Shown here: piece after piece, positions 16,346 to 24,844 of the stretch
Position numbering within the stretch: position 1 is the stretch's first letter
Layout of the letters: the number at the start of each line of letters is the position of its first letter
Source of the DNA: an uncultured Clostridia bacterium
GTDB lineage: Bacteria; Bacillota; Clostridia; Saccharofermentanales; Fastidiosipilaceae
Reading direction: 5' to 3'
DNA: 45,170 nucleotides
NCBI GenBank assembly: GCA_947253135.1
Contig: CAMXYS010000001.1
Coordinates: forward strand, 1-45,170
Translations under genes and position numbers: made by a program
Notes under the pieces: generated by a model
The model's input: the letters and a program-made list of their open reading frames with translations, nothing else
What the model was told of the DNA's origin: nothing
Databases searched by the model: none

Positions 16346-16394
16346 TTTTCACTTGAAAGTATCTGCAAAAAAATGTAGTATTTTCGAGTGAAAA
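16346..16394 (+). promoter_or_regulatory. Long hairpin in the gdhA leader
   Basis: TTTTCACTTGAAAGTA (16346-16361) pairs along all 16 bases with TATTTTCGAGTGAAAA (16379-16394), counting two G-U pairs, around a 17-base A-rich loop. It ends 34 bases before the gdhA ATG. The right arm includes ATTTTCGAGT, the same 10-mer that heads each motif of the 13956-14213 array. It could be an operator or an mRNA leader stem. Confidence 0.6.
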
Positions 16395-16428
16395 GCATCA
16401 AAAAAGCCTCTTCTTGAAAGGAAATCCT

Positions 16429-17769
16429 ATGTTAAAGAATGCATATTTGAAAGATCTACATCAGAAAATTGCAGAAAAAGACGGCGACCAACCTGAATTT
16501 TTACAGGCGACTGAAGAGATTTTCGCCTCCCTGGAGCCGGTCTTTGACCAAGATCCGAGCTTGGCGGAAACCGGCTTAATGGAACGATTGGTTGAACCCG
16601 AGCGCGTCATTATCTTCCGCGTCCCCTGGGTGGATGATGCCGGCAAGGTGCAAGTAAACCGGGGCTTTCGGGTGCAGTTTAACTCGGCCATCGGTATCTA
16701 TAAAGGTGGCCTTCGTTTCCACCCCAGCGTCAACTTGTCTATCATGAAATTTCTGGCCTTTGAGCAATGTTTAAAAAATTCCTTGACCGGTCTGCCGATT
16801 TGCGGTGCCAAGGGCGGGGCGGACTTTGATCCGAAGGGGAAAAGTGACGGCGAAGTCATGCGTTTTTGCCAGAGCTTTATAACTGAGTTGTACCGTCACA
16901 TTGGCGAGGACCACGACGGACCGGCCGGTGACATCGGCGTCGGTGCCCGTGAGATCGGCTATATGTTTGGTCAATACAAGCGCATTACCGGCCGTTATGA
17001 TGGCACCTTGACGGGCAAGGGCTTGAGCTTTGGCGGTTCTTTAGCCAGAACCCAGGCGACCGGCTATGGCCTGTGCTACTTTGTAGCTGAAATGCTGAAG
17101 GATAAGGGAGAGGACTTTAAGGGCAAGACCATTGTTATCTCCGGTTCCGGCAACGTGGCTATCTATGCAGCTGAGAAGGCAACTGAATTGGGTGGCAAAG
17201 TCGTTACCCTGTCCGATTCCTCCGGCTATGTCTATGACGCCAACGGCATTGATGTTGAACTGGCCAAACAAATTAAGTTCGAGCAGCGTGGCCGCATCAG
17301 CGCCTATGCCGAAGCGGTTGACGGTGCTGTCTACCACGCCGGCAAGCGCCCTTGGGAGGAGGCTTGCGACATTGCTCTTCCCTGTGCCACTCAAAATGAG
17401 TTGGAGTTGGAGGAGGCCAAAGTGCTGGTGGCCAATGGCTGCCGCTATGTGGCAGAGGGTGCCAATATGCCGACGAGCTTGGAGGCGACCGACTACCTGA
17501 TTGCAAACGGCATCTACTTTGCCGGCGGCAAGGCTGCCAATGCAGGTGGTGTGGCAACTTCCGGCCTGGAAATGACCCAGAATTCCATGCGCTTCCCCTG
17601 GTCTTTTGAAGAAGTCGACCAACGCTTGCATACTATTATGCAAACCATCTTCAAAAATGTTAAGGACACGGCTGTCAAGTATGGGGACCCCGACAATTTA
17701 GTCATGGGTGCCAATATTGCCGGCTTCAATAAGATTAAAGAAGCCATGCTGGCTCAGGGTATCGTCTAA
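16429..17769 (+). CDS. gdhA: Glutamate dehydrogenase, hexameric small type
   Basis: A 446-aa enzyme interconverting glutamate and 2-oxoglutarate plus ammonia. It has the substrate domain KGGLRFHPSVN with the catalytic Lys in GAKGGADFDPKGKS, then DIGVGAREIGYMFGQY, then a Rossmann domain GSGNVAIYAAEKATELG. The Ser after the second strand (LSDSSG) with no acidic residue suggests NADP use; this is tentative. The ATG at 16429 is preferred to the TTG at 16414 because GAAAGGA lies just before it and the family starts there. Single gene with its own terminator. In an anaerobe it can serve ammonium assimilation or glutamate fermentation. Confidence 0.95.
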   Translation: MLKNAYLKDLHQKIAEKDGDQPEFLQATEEIFASLEPVFDQDPSLAETGLMERLVEPERVIIFRVPWVDDAGKVQVNRGFRVQFNSAIGIYKGGLRFHPSVNLSIMKFLAFEQCLKNSLTGLPICGAKGGADFDPKGKSDGEVMRFCQSFITELYRHIGEDHDGPAGDIGVGAREIGYMFGQYKRITGRYDGTLTGKGLSFGGSLARTQATGYGLCYFVAEMLKDKGEDFKGKTIVISGSGNVAIYAAEKATELGGKVVTLSDSSGYVYDANGIDVELAKQIKFEQRGRISAYAEAVDGAVYHAGKRPWEEACDIALPCATQNELELEEAKVLVANGCRYVAEGANMPTSLEATDYLIANGIYFAGGKAANAGGVATSGLEMTQNSMRFPWSFEEVDQRLHTIMQTIFKNVKDTAVKYGDPDNLVMGANIAGFNKIKEAMLAQGIV

Positions 17770-17807
17770 CAGCGGCCGCTCCGGACCGATCAAGTGAATC
17801 TTTTAAA

Positions 17808-17837
17808 GCCGACCTCAAAAAACGGGTCGGCTTTTTT
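17808..17837 (+). terminator. Terminator of gdhA
   Basis: Perfect stem GCCGACC/GGTCGGC followed by six T. Confidence 0.93.
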
Positions 17838-17935
17838 ATCTGCTGCCGAGCTGTCTCCTTCTTTAAAAAAGGGTTAAGAAGATTGCCAGATAGAGTGGGA
17901 ATGTTTAAATTTATCTCAAGAGGAGGAAGCAGCAC

Positions 17936-18879
17936 TTGAGAGGGCAAAACCGCAAGCGATTTTCAGACCCTGATGTTTTAAATCGGCTTCGAGCTCTTGA
18001 ATCGGATCCGCACAATCAGGCTGTCTTATCCGGCATCAGGCAGCAAATGGGGCAGCGGTTGCTCTGGAGCCAGCGGATGGTCGTTTTGCTTATTGTCGGT
18101 GCTGTAATTTTAGCTCCTTTTACTCGCATGCTGTCAATTATTTTACTGGTCCCTGGCTTGCTTTTCCTGAGCAACCGCCAGAAGGCGGAAAAGGCGCAAA
18201 GTGACAGGGCCTACACAGACCTCTTTTTACGGCCGGTCTTGCTCGCTGTCCTGCCTGATACCGAGATCGATTATCATGGCGGTATAGATGTTCGGGTCCT
18301 AACGGCCGTCACCCCTGCCGCCAAGCAGCACGAGAGCAACTGCCATATTCGTTTTGGCGATGAGGCTCGGACGGAGTTCTGCAATCTTTATTCCTACCAT
18401 AAGCAATCGGACGAAGATAACGCCAACACAGTAACCGATTTTATGGGTCAGGTTTTTTCGCTTGGCAGTCAAGGCAAGTCAACGGCTGGGTTCGTATCAT
18501 CCCCACTAAGCAGAATCTGTTTGGTCGCGAGTACCACACCGGTTATAAAAAGACCCAAGAAGAACGGCAGATCGAGACAGAAGATATTGTCTTCAATAAG
18601 GCCTATAATGTCTATTGCACGGATGAATTGGCCGCCAGAAGGATCCTCAATCCCTACACCCTGACTCTGCTAGACCGGTGGGCCCGGACTGTACCCGTTT
18701 CAGTTTTTATTAATGCTCAGTTTACTGCCGTTTCTTTCTATTCAGATGAACACAGTTTACAAGCCCCAAAGACGAAAGATGAAGTAGATAAACTATCCCT
18801 GGCCGGAGAGTACCAAAAGATTCAGGTTCAATTGAGTCATTTTTACAGTTTTATGGATATCTTGAATGAGCAACTATAG
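17936..18879 (+). pseudogene. DUF3137 family membrane protein, frameshifted
   Basis: Two frames together make one ~314-aa DUF3137 protein. The first (TTG start 17936, ribosome site AGAGGAGG) has two adjacent hydrophobic helices (about residues 45-80) and reads normally to DFMGQVF. Past the T6 run at 18453-18458 the family-like sequence continues in the -1 frame: VNGWVRIIPTKQNLFG, EDIVFNKAYNVYCTDELAA, then to the stop at 18879. Restoring one T (T7) fuses the halves cleanly. Either a true single-base deletion or an assembly error in a homopolymer. DUF3137 genes often neighbour lemA, and a shortened lemA lies 92 bases downstream, so the pair seems to be decaying. Function unknown. Confidence 0.8.
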
Positions 18880-18971
18880 GGTTTAGCGGCCGTCGCCGGG
18901 GAGGTGGTCGCAGCAGCAGCAGAGCAGTTTTTGGTGATCGGGGAGAACGCTCAAACAAAGGAGGAGGCAAA

Positions 18972-19241
18972 GTGCCTATATTAATTATTTTAGTTATCTT
19001 ACTGGTTGTTGTGGTTGGCTGGTTTATCGGTCTAGCTAACCGCTTGGCTCGCTACCGGGTGGTGATCGACGAGTCGAAACGCAACGTCGATATAGCCTTG
19101 GCGAAGCGCTATGATACTATCTCGGAAATGCTCAAGGTGGCCAAGTCTTATGCCAAACACGAGCAGACGCAAATGCCTTTCCTGGAAGAGACGGGCTTGG
19201 ACCGGAAACGGTCTTTGTCTGACCTCGATTATACGGTTTAA
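18972..19241 (+). pseudogene. LemA family protein, internally deleted
   Basis: An 89-aa product with an N-terminal membrane helix (ILVILLVVVVGWFIGLANRL) and the LemA start VVIDESKRNVDIALAKRYD, then SEMLKVAKSYAKHEQTQ. Full LemA proteins are about 180-190 aa with a four-helix bundle. Here the text jumps from the end of helix 2 straight to a short tail MPFLEETGLDRKRSLSDLDY that looks like a LemA C-terminus, so roughly 90 residues seem to be lost in frame. GTG start with AAAGGAGGAGG. It might still be a small membrane protein, but the bundle cannot form. Confidence 0.65.
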
Positions 19242-19247
19242 ACAACT

Positions 19248-19958
19248 GTGCTGGTTCCGATGGGCTATACGCCGGCAGAGCTAATCCGGTTAGAGCTTAA
19301 AAATCTGGCTGACCCGGCCTACCGGGAATTTCAAAGCAAACTGGTTCCCAATGTAGAGCCGGCTACCATTCTGGGTGTCCGGGTGCCCGCCTTGCGCCGC
19401 TATGCCCGTGGGCTTAGTCGCAAACCGGATCTGAAGGTAAAATTTTTATCGGACCTGCCTCATACTTACTATGATGAAAACCTGTTACATGCGATCTTGT
19501 TGTCAAGCCACAAGGACTATGGAGGCTGCCTGAAGGCGGTCAATCAATTTTTACCCTATGTAGACAATTGGGCAGTCTGCGACAGTCTGTCGCCCGGGTT
19601 GTTTAAGGCCCACCGCGACGACTTGCCGGTGCAAATCGAACAGTGGATCGCTGCTCCCGACCGGGTTTATACTTGTCGGTTCGGCTTAAAAATGTTAATG
19701 ACCCACTTTTTAGATGAAGATTTTAAGCCGGCCTATTTAGAACTGGCTGCAGCTGTCCGGGCAGAGGACTACTATTTAAAGATGATGCAGGCCTGGTTTT
19801 TTGCTACGGCCCTGGCCAAGCAATGGAAGGAGACGCTCCCCTATATAGAAAAGAAGAAGACAAGCAGCTGGGTTTACCGTAAAATAATTCAAAAGGCTTG
19901 TGAAAGCCGGCGGTTGACGGATGAACAAAAGGCTTATTTGCGCCGGTTGCGGATATAG
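19248..19958 (+). CDS. DNA alkylation repair protein, AlkD-like
   Basis: A 236-aa all-helical HEAT-like repeat protein of the AlkC/AlkD family, which excises alkylated purines without base flipping. Recognisable family segments are ILGVRVPALRRYARG, YYDENLLHAILLS, VDNWAVCDSLSPGLFK, and FGLKMLMTHFLDE. The W-D pair in VDNWAVCD fits the active region described for AlkD. GTG 19248 or ATG 19260 could be the start; neither has a good ribosome binding site. It begins 7 bases after the lemA remnant. Confidence 0.88.
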   Translation: MLVPMGYTPAELIRLELKNLADPAYREFQSKLVPNVEPATILGVRVPALRRYARGLSRKPDLKVKFLSDLPHTYYDENLLHAILLSSHKDYGGCLKAVNQFLPYVDNWAVCDSLSPGLFKAHRDDLPVQIEQWIAAPDRVYTCRFGLKMLMTHFLDEDFKPAYLELAAAVRAEDYYLKMMQAWFFATALAKQWKETLPYIEKKKTSSWVYRKIIQKACESRRLTDEQKAYLRRLRI

Positions 19959-20086
19959 TCAGACGGAAGCTTGGTCGTCTTGCCTTGGGGGCATCCATTG
20001 TACCCGCCTTGATCAGTCACCTACTCATGGTAATTATTGTTCGTTAGAAAAATTTTTACCGGCGGGATTAGAAAAGGAAAAGGCAG

Positions 20087-20716
20087 ATGAAAAAAGTGTC
20101 TTGCGGCAGTATCTTGTGTGGCCTTCTGGCGGTGGCCTTAGCCGGCACGGCTTGTGGCCGGCCGGGTGAGGATAAGGCGGAGTCTAAGCTGACAGCTGTG
20201 GCCTTGGTCGGAGAGAGTTATTGCGAGGTTAAAGAAGCTGCCGGCAAAAGAATAGAAGCGTTAGATCTTTGGACGATTCGGGAGGGAGACCCGGAAGTTA
20301 AGCCCGGAGCATTTTATGAATTTGAGGTCGGTATGATTGCAGAGTCTTATCCGCCGCAGACACGGGCGGAAAAATGGACTAAGTTGGCTGACCAACCGGG
20401 ACCGTTTGAGGCGAATTTTGATTTGGGCCAATCCATCCGCTTTCATTTAGGTGATAAACGGGTAAAGTTATTAGATGTCAGGACGCCGGAGGAGTACGGG
20501 GAAGGCCACCTGGCCGGGAGTATTAATCTGCCCTTGGCTGAATTGGCCGGCCGGATGGGTGAAGTCTTGCCGGACAAAGAACAGGTGGTCTTAGTCTATT
20601 GCCGGTCCGGCAACCGGTCGGCTGAGGCGGCCAAGCAGCTGGTCGAGGCAGGCTATCCATTGGTCTTTGATCTGGGTGGAATTTTAGACTACGAGGGCGA
20701 GCTGGAGACCGCTTAA
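20087..20716 (+). CDS. Rhodanese-domain lipoprotein
   Basis: A 209-aa exported protein. Signal peptide with hydrophobic core and Cys in LAGTAC, probably lipid-anchored, although Gly at -3 is not the usual Leu. Residues ~25-110 form a domain of unknown type; ~120-205 are a rhodanese fold with LLDVRTPEEYGEGHLAGSIN and the active-site loop YCRSGNRSAEAA carrying the catalytic Cys. Likely transfers sulfane sulfur or acts on thiols outside the membrane. GAAAAGGAAAAGG precedes the ATG. Downstream is the shared hairpin at 20743-20778. Confidence 0.88.
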   Translation: MKKVSCGSILCGLLAVALAGTACGRPGEDKAESKLTAVALVGESYCEVKEAAGKRIEALDLWTIREGDPEVKPGAFYEFEVGMIAESYPPQTRAEKWTKLADQPGPFEANFDLGQSIRFHLGDKRVKLLDVRTPEEYGEGHLAGSINLPLAELAGRMGEVLPDKEQVVLVYCRSGNRSAEAAKQLVEAGYPLVFDLGGILDYEGELETA

Positions 20717-20742
20717 GCGTTTGTTTAACACCGAATCAAAAA

Positions 20743-20778
20743 AGGAGGACCTCTCCGGCTTGTGGATGAGGTCCTCCT
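20743..20778 (-). terminator. Terminator between rhodanese gene and thi operon
   Basis: Perfect 11-bp stem AGGAGGACCTC/GAGGTCCTCCT. On the minus strand it is followed by a T-run, so it ends the thi operon; on the plus strand the tail is poor, so it may act only weakly there. Confidence 0.85.
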
Positions 20779-20809
20779 CATAGTTTGCCTTATTGTTATT
20801 TTGAGGTGA

Positions 20810-21469
20810 TCACATGGTCATTTGCCAGCCCATTTCCCAAAAATCCAACTCGTAGCGTGAGCAGGCCACAAAGACATCTTTAAGGTGGACCAGTTGAGTC
20901 TCGGTATAATCTTCGGTTGTGCGGTTCAAAGTTTCTACCAGGGTGACATTGGGGTCACAGTATTCACTGCCGGCATAATTTTTGATCCAGGGGCCATAAA
21001 AAGGGTCGTCCTGTGAGTCGGGGCGGTTGGCCACAATGCGCTTGGCAATCGCCTCGTAGCTGAGGGCGCAAGACAAGATGGCTGCCAAAATTTCCGCTTC
21101 GCCTTCTTCATAGGCGATCCGCAGCATGTAAGAAGTATAAGAGAGATTGGCCAGTGACCGGTCTGACTTAAGGGCATCTTCCGGTGTGACGCCAAAGTTA
21201 GTCATAAAACCACTGTGGACGGTCAGTTCCGCATTAATGGCCGGGATATAGCCGGCGAAGAGGTCAGCCAGTTCAACCGTCTTGGCCTTGGCGACACCGA
21301 GCGCAAAGACTTTGGCATATTCTTGCAGGTAGAGATAGTCCTGGAGGATATAAAAGCGAAACTTTTCTTTGTCCAAGTCTCCGTTTTCAATCCCCTTAAT
21401 AAAGGGGTGGTCATAGTAGGCCTGCCAGATATCAGCGGCTGCTTCCAATAAGTAGTCAGTCGTGGTCAT
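20810..21469 (-). CDS. tenA: Aminopyrimidine aminohydrolase / thiaminase II
   Basis: A 219-aa all-helical TenA protein that hydrolyses aminomethyl-pyrimidine from degraded thiamine to give HMP for reuse. Conserved segments: HPFIKGIENGDLDKEKFRFY, ILQDYLYLQEYAKVFA, the active Cys within ILSCALSYEAIAKRI, then FYGPWIKNYAGSEY. Length is typical (about 220). Last gene of the riboswitch-controlled salvage operon, 21 bases after thiD, with AAAAGGAGC as ribosome site. Confidence 0.95.
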   Translation of the reverse strand: MTTTDYLLEAAADIWQAYYDHPFIKGIENGDLDKEKFRFYILQDYLYLQEYAKVFALGVAKAKTVELADLFAGYIPAINAELTVHSGFMTNFGVTPEDALKSDRSLANLSYTSYMLRIAYEEGEAEILAAILSCALSYEAIAKRIVANRPDSQDDPFYGPWIKNYAGSEYCDPNVTLVETLNRTTEDYTETQLVHLKDVFVACSRYELDFWEMGWQMTM

Positions 21470-21490
21470 TTTAAGCTCCTTTTCTTGTTT

Positions 21491-22285
21491 TTATTTATAA
21501 ACACTTTGAATATCAAAGGCGTGGTCGAGCGGCCCTGACCCTTGTCCCAAGTTCAACATGGCCGCCAAGGCTCCTGAGATATAGTCTTTAGCCCGCTCAA
21601 CACTTTCTGTTAGGCTGTAACCTTTGGCCAGATTGGCAGCAATAGCGGATGAAAGGGTGCAGCCGGTGCCGTGGGTATTCGGATTGTCTATGCGGCGGCC
21701 GGCAAAGCGGTGGAGGGCCTGGCCGTCAAAGAGCAGGTCGGTGGCATCATTAACCTGGTGGCCGCCCTTAACCAGAACAGCACAGCCATAGTCATGATTT
21801 AACCGCTCAGCGGCCTTGGCCATATCAGCTTCATTCTTAATGGTCAGCCCGGACAAGGCTTCGGCCTCGGGGATATTGGGCGTGACGACTGTGGCCAGGG
21901 GAAAGAGGAGGGCGGTCATGGTTTGAACGGCGTCTGTCTTAATGAGAGCCGAGCCACTGGTGGCGATCATGACCGGGTCGACCACTATATTTTTGGCCTC
22001 ATAATGGCGGAGGCGGTCGGCGATCACTTTGATCAGGGCGGCCGAGGACACCATGCCGATTTTAACGGCATCAGGTTCAATGTCGGTAAAAATAGCATCT
22101 AATTGAGCTGCTAAGAAATCCGCTGTCGACTCTTGGATAGCGGTGACGCCGGTTGTATTTTGGGCGGTCAGGGCAGTGATGGCACTCATGGCGTAGACCC
22201 CGTTGACGGTCATGGTTTTCAGGTCGGCTTGGATGCCGGCACCGCCACTGCAGTCACTGCCGGCGATGGAGAGACAGGTTTTCAT
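21491..22285 (-). CDS. thiD: HMP kinase / HMP-phosphate kinase
   Basis: A 264-aa ribokinase-fold enzyme that phosphorylates 4-amino-5-hydroxymethyl-2-methylpyrimidine twice. N-terminus CLSIAGSDCSGGAGIQADLK, substrate segment DPVMIATSGSALI, and the anion hole/catalytic motif NTHGTGCTLSSAIAANLA. The frame extends upstream to 22384, but the ATG at 22285 is chosen because AAAGGATC sits just before it and the family begins with this strand. Between thiE and tenA in the operon. Confidence 0.95.
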   Translation of the reverse strand: MKTCLSIAGSDCSGGAGIQADLKTMTVNGVYAMSAITALTAQNTTGVTAIQESTADFLAAQLDAIFTDIEPDAVKIGMVSSAALIKVIADRLRHYEAKNIVVDPVMIATSGSALIKTDAVQTMTALLFPLATVVTPNIPEAEALSGLTIKNEADMAKAAERLNHDYGCAVLVKGGHQVNDATDLLFDGQALHRFAGRRIDNPNTHGTGCTLSSAIAANLAKGYSLTESVERAKDYISGALAAMLNLGQGSGPLDHAFDIQSVYK

Positions 22286-22404
22286 GGTCAAGATCCTTTC
22301 TTTTAGAACGGGCAGCAGCACCTTTGCGGGGGCTGTCGCCCGCCCCGGACGGGTGGTTTTGAGTCCGCTGGCAGCGGGTTTCAACCGGCCGTCTTTTTTT
22401 AAGC

Positions 22405-23049
22405 TTAGCGGCCTTCAATAATGGCTGTGGCCCGGCAGTAGAGGTCACGGCACTCGGCTTCTATATCAGTTGCTCCAAATACGGCACTGACCAGGGCAAA
22501 ACCGGCGATGCCCGTGCCTTTTAGCTCGGCCATATTCTGCTTGCTGATGCCGCCAATTGCGACGACCGGGATCGAGACGGCTTCACAAATAGCTGCCAGA
22601 CGGTCTTTGCTCATGGGCTGAGCATCGGTCTTAGTGGTTGTGGCGAACATAGCGCCCGCCCCAAGACAATTGGCCCCGCCTGCCTCCGCCTCTTCGGCTT
22701 CAGCCGGCGTGTGGACGGTCACACCGATCAACAGATCAGGACCAACGAGACGGCGGACCTCAGCGATGGGCAGGTCATCTTGCCCGACGTGTACGCCGTC
22801 TGCTCCGCTGGCCAGGGCTACTTCCACATTGTCGTTGACAAAGAAGGGAACGCGGTAGGTGCGACACAAGTCAGCAATGATTTTGGCTTCGGCCAAAAAA
22901 TGAGCCCGGTCCAGGTCTTTTTCCCGCAGCTGTAAGCAGGTGATACCACCCTTTAAAGCCGCTTCAACTTGCTGATAGAGTAGCTCCGAGCTGTTATTTT
23001 TGCGGTCGGTAATGGCATAGAGTAAAAGATCTTTTGGAGTAAAAGCCAT
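22405..23049 (-). CDS. thiE: Thiamine phosphate synthase
   Basis: A 214-aa TIM barrel joining HMP-diphosphate to thiazole phosphate. Motifs: LQLREKDLD, FFVNDNVEVALASGADGVHVGQDDLP, IGVTVHTPAEAEEAEAGGAN, VAIGGISKQNM. Catches the products of ThiD and ThiM encoded either side. Confidence 0.96.
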   Translation of the reverse strand: MAFTPKDLLLYAITDRKNNSSELLYQQVEAALKGGITCLQLREKDLDRAHFLAEAKIIADLCRTYRVPFFVNDNVEVALASGADGVHVGQDDLPIAEVRRLVGPDLLIGVTVHTPAEAEEAEAGGANCLGAGAMFATTTKTDAQPMSKDRLAAICEAVSIPVVAIGGISKQNMAELKGTGIAGFALVSAVFGATDIEAECRDLYCRATAIIEGR

Positions 23050-23100
23050 ATTTGTTCTCCCTTGTTCGCTTGCTTGATCTGCTTGTCGGCCATGGCGTTT

Positions 23101-23922
23101 TTAACGCAGCTCGCAGCGGGCCTTTTGCTCGAGTTCTTGAGCAGTCAGCCGGTAGATGGCATCAATTAAATAGATGCGGTAGGAGGCATTGCCGTCCTCC
23201 GGTGTCAAGCGCCGGTAGGCCTGTTCACCGGCCAAGCCCATGGCGGCAATGGCAGCGCTCGTAGCTGCCGCCGCCCGGCCGGGATTGGCGGCCACAAAAG
23301 CGGCCGTCAGGGCCGAGAGTTGGCAGCCCGTTCCGGTGACGCTTGCCATCATCGGGTGGCCGTTGTAAATACAATAGGCTTCAGCAGCGCTGACAACGAG
23401 GTCAATCGCTCCGGTTATAGCGATCACGGCGCCTGTTTTAATTGAAAAGGCCCGGGCTAGGTCGATCAGGTCGTCCACCCGTTCCGGTGTGATGCGGTCC
23501 CCCCAGTCAGCATCGACACCGCGAGCCCCGCCTTCCCCCGCAGCCAAGCACTTTATCTCGGATAAGTTGCCCCGGATGACGGTAAACCTAACTTCTTCCA
23601 GCAGGCGGTGAGCTGTTTCCGTCCTCAATTTAGAGGCGCCGGCACCGACAGGGTCGAGCACCACCGGTTTGCCTAATTCGCAGGCCTTTTGCCCGGCCAG
23701 GCGCATAGAGCTGATCGTCCGGCTGTTCAGAGTGCCCAGGTTGATGTTAAGCCCGTCGCTGATGGAGGTGATGTCGGCAGCTTCCTCCGGGTCATCGGCC
23801 ATAATGGGGGAACCGCCGCAGGCCAGTAGGATATTGGCACAATCGTTTACCGTCACATAGTTTGTGATGTTATGAATGAGAGGATGGACCTTTTTGACGT
23901 TGTTTAAATAGTCGCCAAACAT
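23101..23922 (-). CDS. thiM: Hydroxyethylthiazole kinase
   Basis: A 273-aa ribokinase-like enzyme phosphorylating the thiazole alcohol for salvage. VHPLIHNITNYVTVNDCAN, GGSPIMADDPEEA, VLDPVGAGASKLRT, and TGTGCQLSALTAAFVA (anion hole/Cys). Its start overlaps the thiW stop region at 23922. With ThiW it indicates uptake and reuse of thiazole rather than synthesis; no thiazole biosynthesis genes (thiG, thiH, thiS) are in the window. Confidence 0.96.
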   Translation of the reverse strand: MFGDYLNNVKKVHPLIHNITNYVTVNDCANILLACGGSPIMADDPEEAADITSISDGLNINLGTLNSRTISSMRLAGQKACELGKPVVLDPVGAGASKLRTETAHRLLEEVRFTVIRGNLSEIKCLAAGEGGARGVDADWGDRITPERVDDLIDLARAFSIKTGAVIAITGAIDLVVSAAEAYCIYNGHPMMASVTGTGCQLSALTAAFVAANPGRAAAATSAAIAAMGLAGEQAYRRLTPEDGNASYRIYLIDAIYRLTAQELEQKARCELR

Positions 23923-24458
23923 TATTTAGCATCCTTTCGCAGGGGATTGAGGGAAGCTTGAATGCCGGGTAACAAGTGCGACTTGCTTAAGGCTCCCAAG
24001 AGCAAACCGGCCAGGATAACCCCGCCGATGGTGGAGATCAGGAAGGGGATAATATATGCGTAGAAGGCCAGGCCGGCCGCGTCCTTGCCCATCAAGAAAA
24101 CGGCTACCGGATAGGCGCAAAGACCGCCGATCACAGCTGTGCCGAAAGCTTCGCCAACCAAGGCGGCCGGAATTTTTTTGCTGTAGTGGTAGAGCAGGCC
24201 GGCCAGCAAGGCGCCAAAGATACTGCCGGGATAAGCCATCAAAGTTCCCAAGCCGGTGATATTGCGGATCAAGGCAGCGGCAAAGGCAGTGCCGAAACTC
24301 CAGCCCGGTCCCAGCAAAACGGCGCAGAGAACATTGACCAGGTGTTGGGCCGGCGAGCAGCGGCTGCCCAGTACAGGGAAGGAAAAAAGGCTGCCGACAA
24401 CAGCCACGGCACAGAGCAAACCGGCAATTGCTAATTTACGGATATTATTTTTGGGCAT
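23922..24458 (-). CDS. thiW: ECF transporter S component ThiW (thiazole uptake)
   Basis: A 178-aa membrane protein with about five or six hydrophobic helices (LAIAGLLCAVAVVGSLF, FGTAFAAALIRN, IFGALLAGLLYH, FLISTIGGVILAGLLLG). The SPAQHLVNVLCAVLLGPGW segment is typical of ThiW. It needs a shared ECF energising module encoded elsewhere. The ATG at 24458 is chosen, with AAAAAAGGAGC before it; the in-frame upstream extension lies in the riboswitch expression platform. First gene of the operon. Confidence 0.93.
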   Translation of the reverse strand: MPKNNIRKLAIAGLLCAVAVVGSLFSFPVLGSRCSPAQHLVNVLCAVLLGPGWSFGTAFAAALIRNITGLGTLMAYPGSIFGALLAGLLYHYSKKIPAALVGEAFGTAVIGGLCAYPVAVFLMGKDAAGLAFYAYIIPFLISTIGGVILAGLLLGALSKSHLLPGIQASLNPLRKDAK

Positions 24459-24479
24459 TTGTGACGCTCCTTTTTTGAT

Positions 24480-24513
24480 AAAAATAGGGGTCACCCGGTC
24501 GCGGCGTCCCCCT
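24480..24513 (-). terminator. Riboswitch expression-platform terminator
   Basis: On the minus strand AGGGGG...CCCCT arms enclose a further CCG/CGG stem and are followed by ATTTTT. It lies between the TPP aptamer and thiW, as expected for TPP-induced premature termination. Confidence 0.75.
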
Positions 24514-24532
24514 GTAAAAAGAGCTGTGACAA

Positions 24533-24616
24533 CTCCCTACGGCGGCATTATCCGCATCAGGTGAAGGGTCGAAGCGACTGGCTTCCTCTCAGCCTGCTGG
24601 TGCAAGCTCCCCCGGT
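24533..24616 (-). ncRNA. TPP riboswitch aptamer (THI box)
   Basis: Read on the minus strand: GGGGGAGC, GGCTGAGAGGAAG, GACCCTTCACCTGATG, GGATAATGCCGCCGTAGGGA in canonical order and spacing. It binds thiamine diphosphate and controls thiW-thiM-thiE-thiD-tenA. Confidence 0.97.
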
Positions 24617-24844
24617 TAATTTTAATGGCAGTATAACATGGAAATTGTGAAGTTGCGAATGACAGGACTCCCGTTGGATGAATTGCAAAGATTTCACCGG
24701 GCAGTTTTCGGCCGGTTAAGGTGCTCCTGCAAGGTTTTTTGCGTGCCAAATTCCCCCCTGTCAAGGACAGTTGTTCTCGATTATAATAATAAGGATTACA
24801 ATTAATAACCAAAAGATGAGAATCACATTAAAGAGAGGTGACCA

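Noticed and set aside
18440..18470. Programmed -1 frameshifting in the DUF3137 gene
   Set aside because: The T-run does not fit a clear X XXY YYZ slippery heptamer in the zero frame and no downstream stem was seen; a simple T deletion explains it better.
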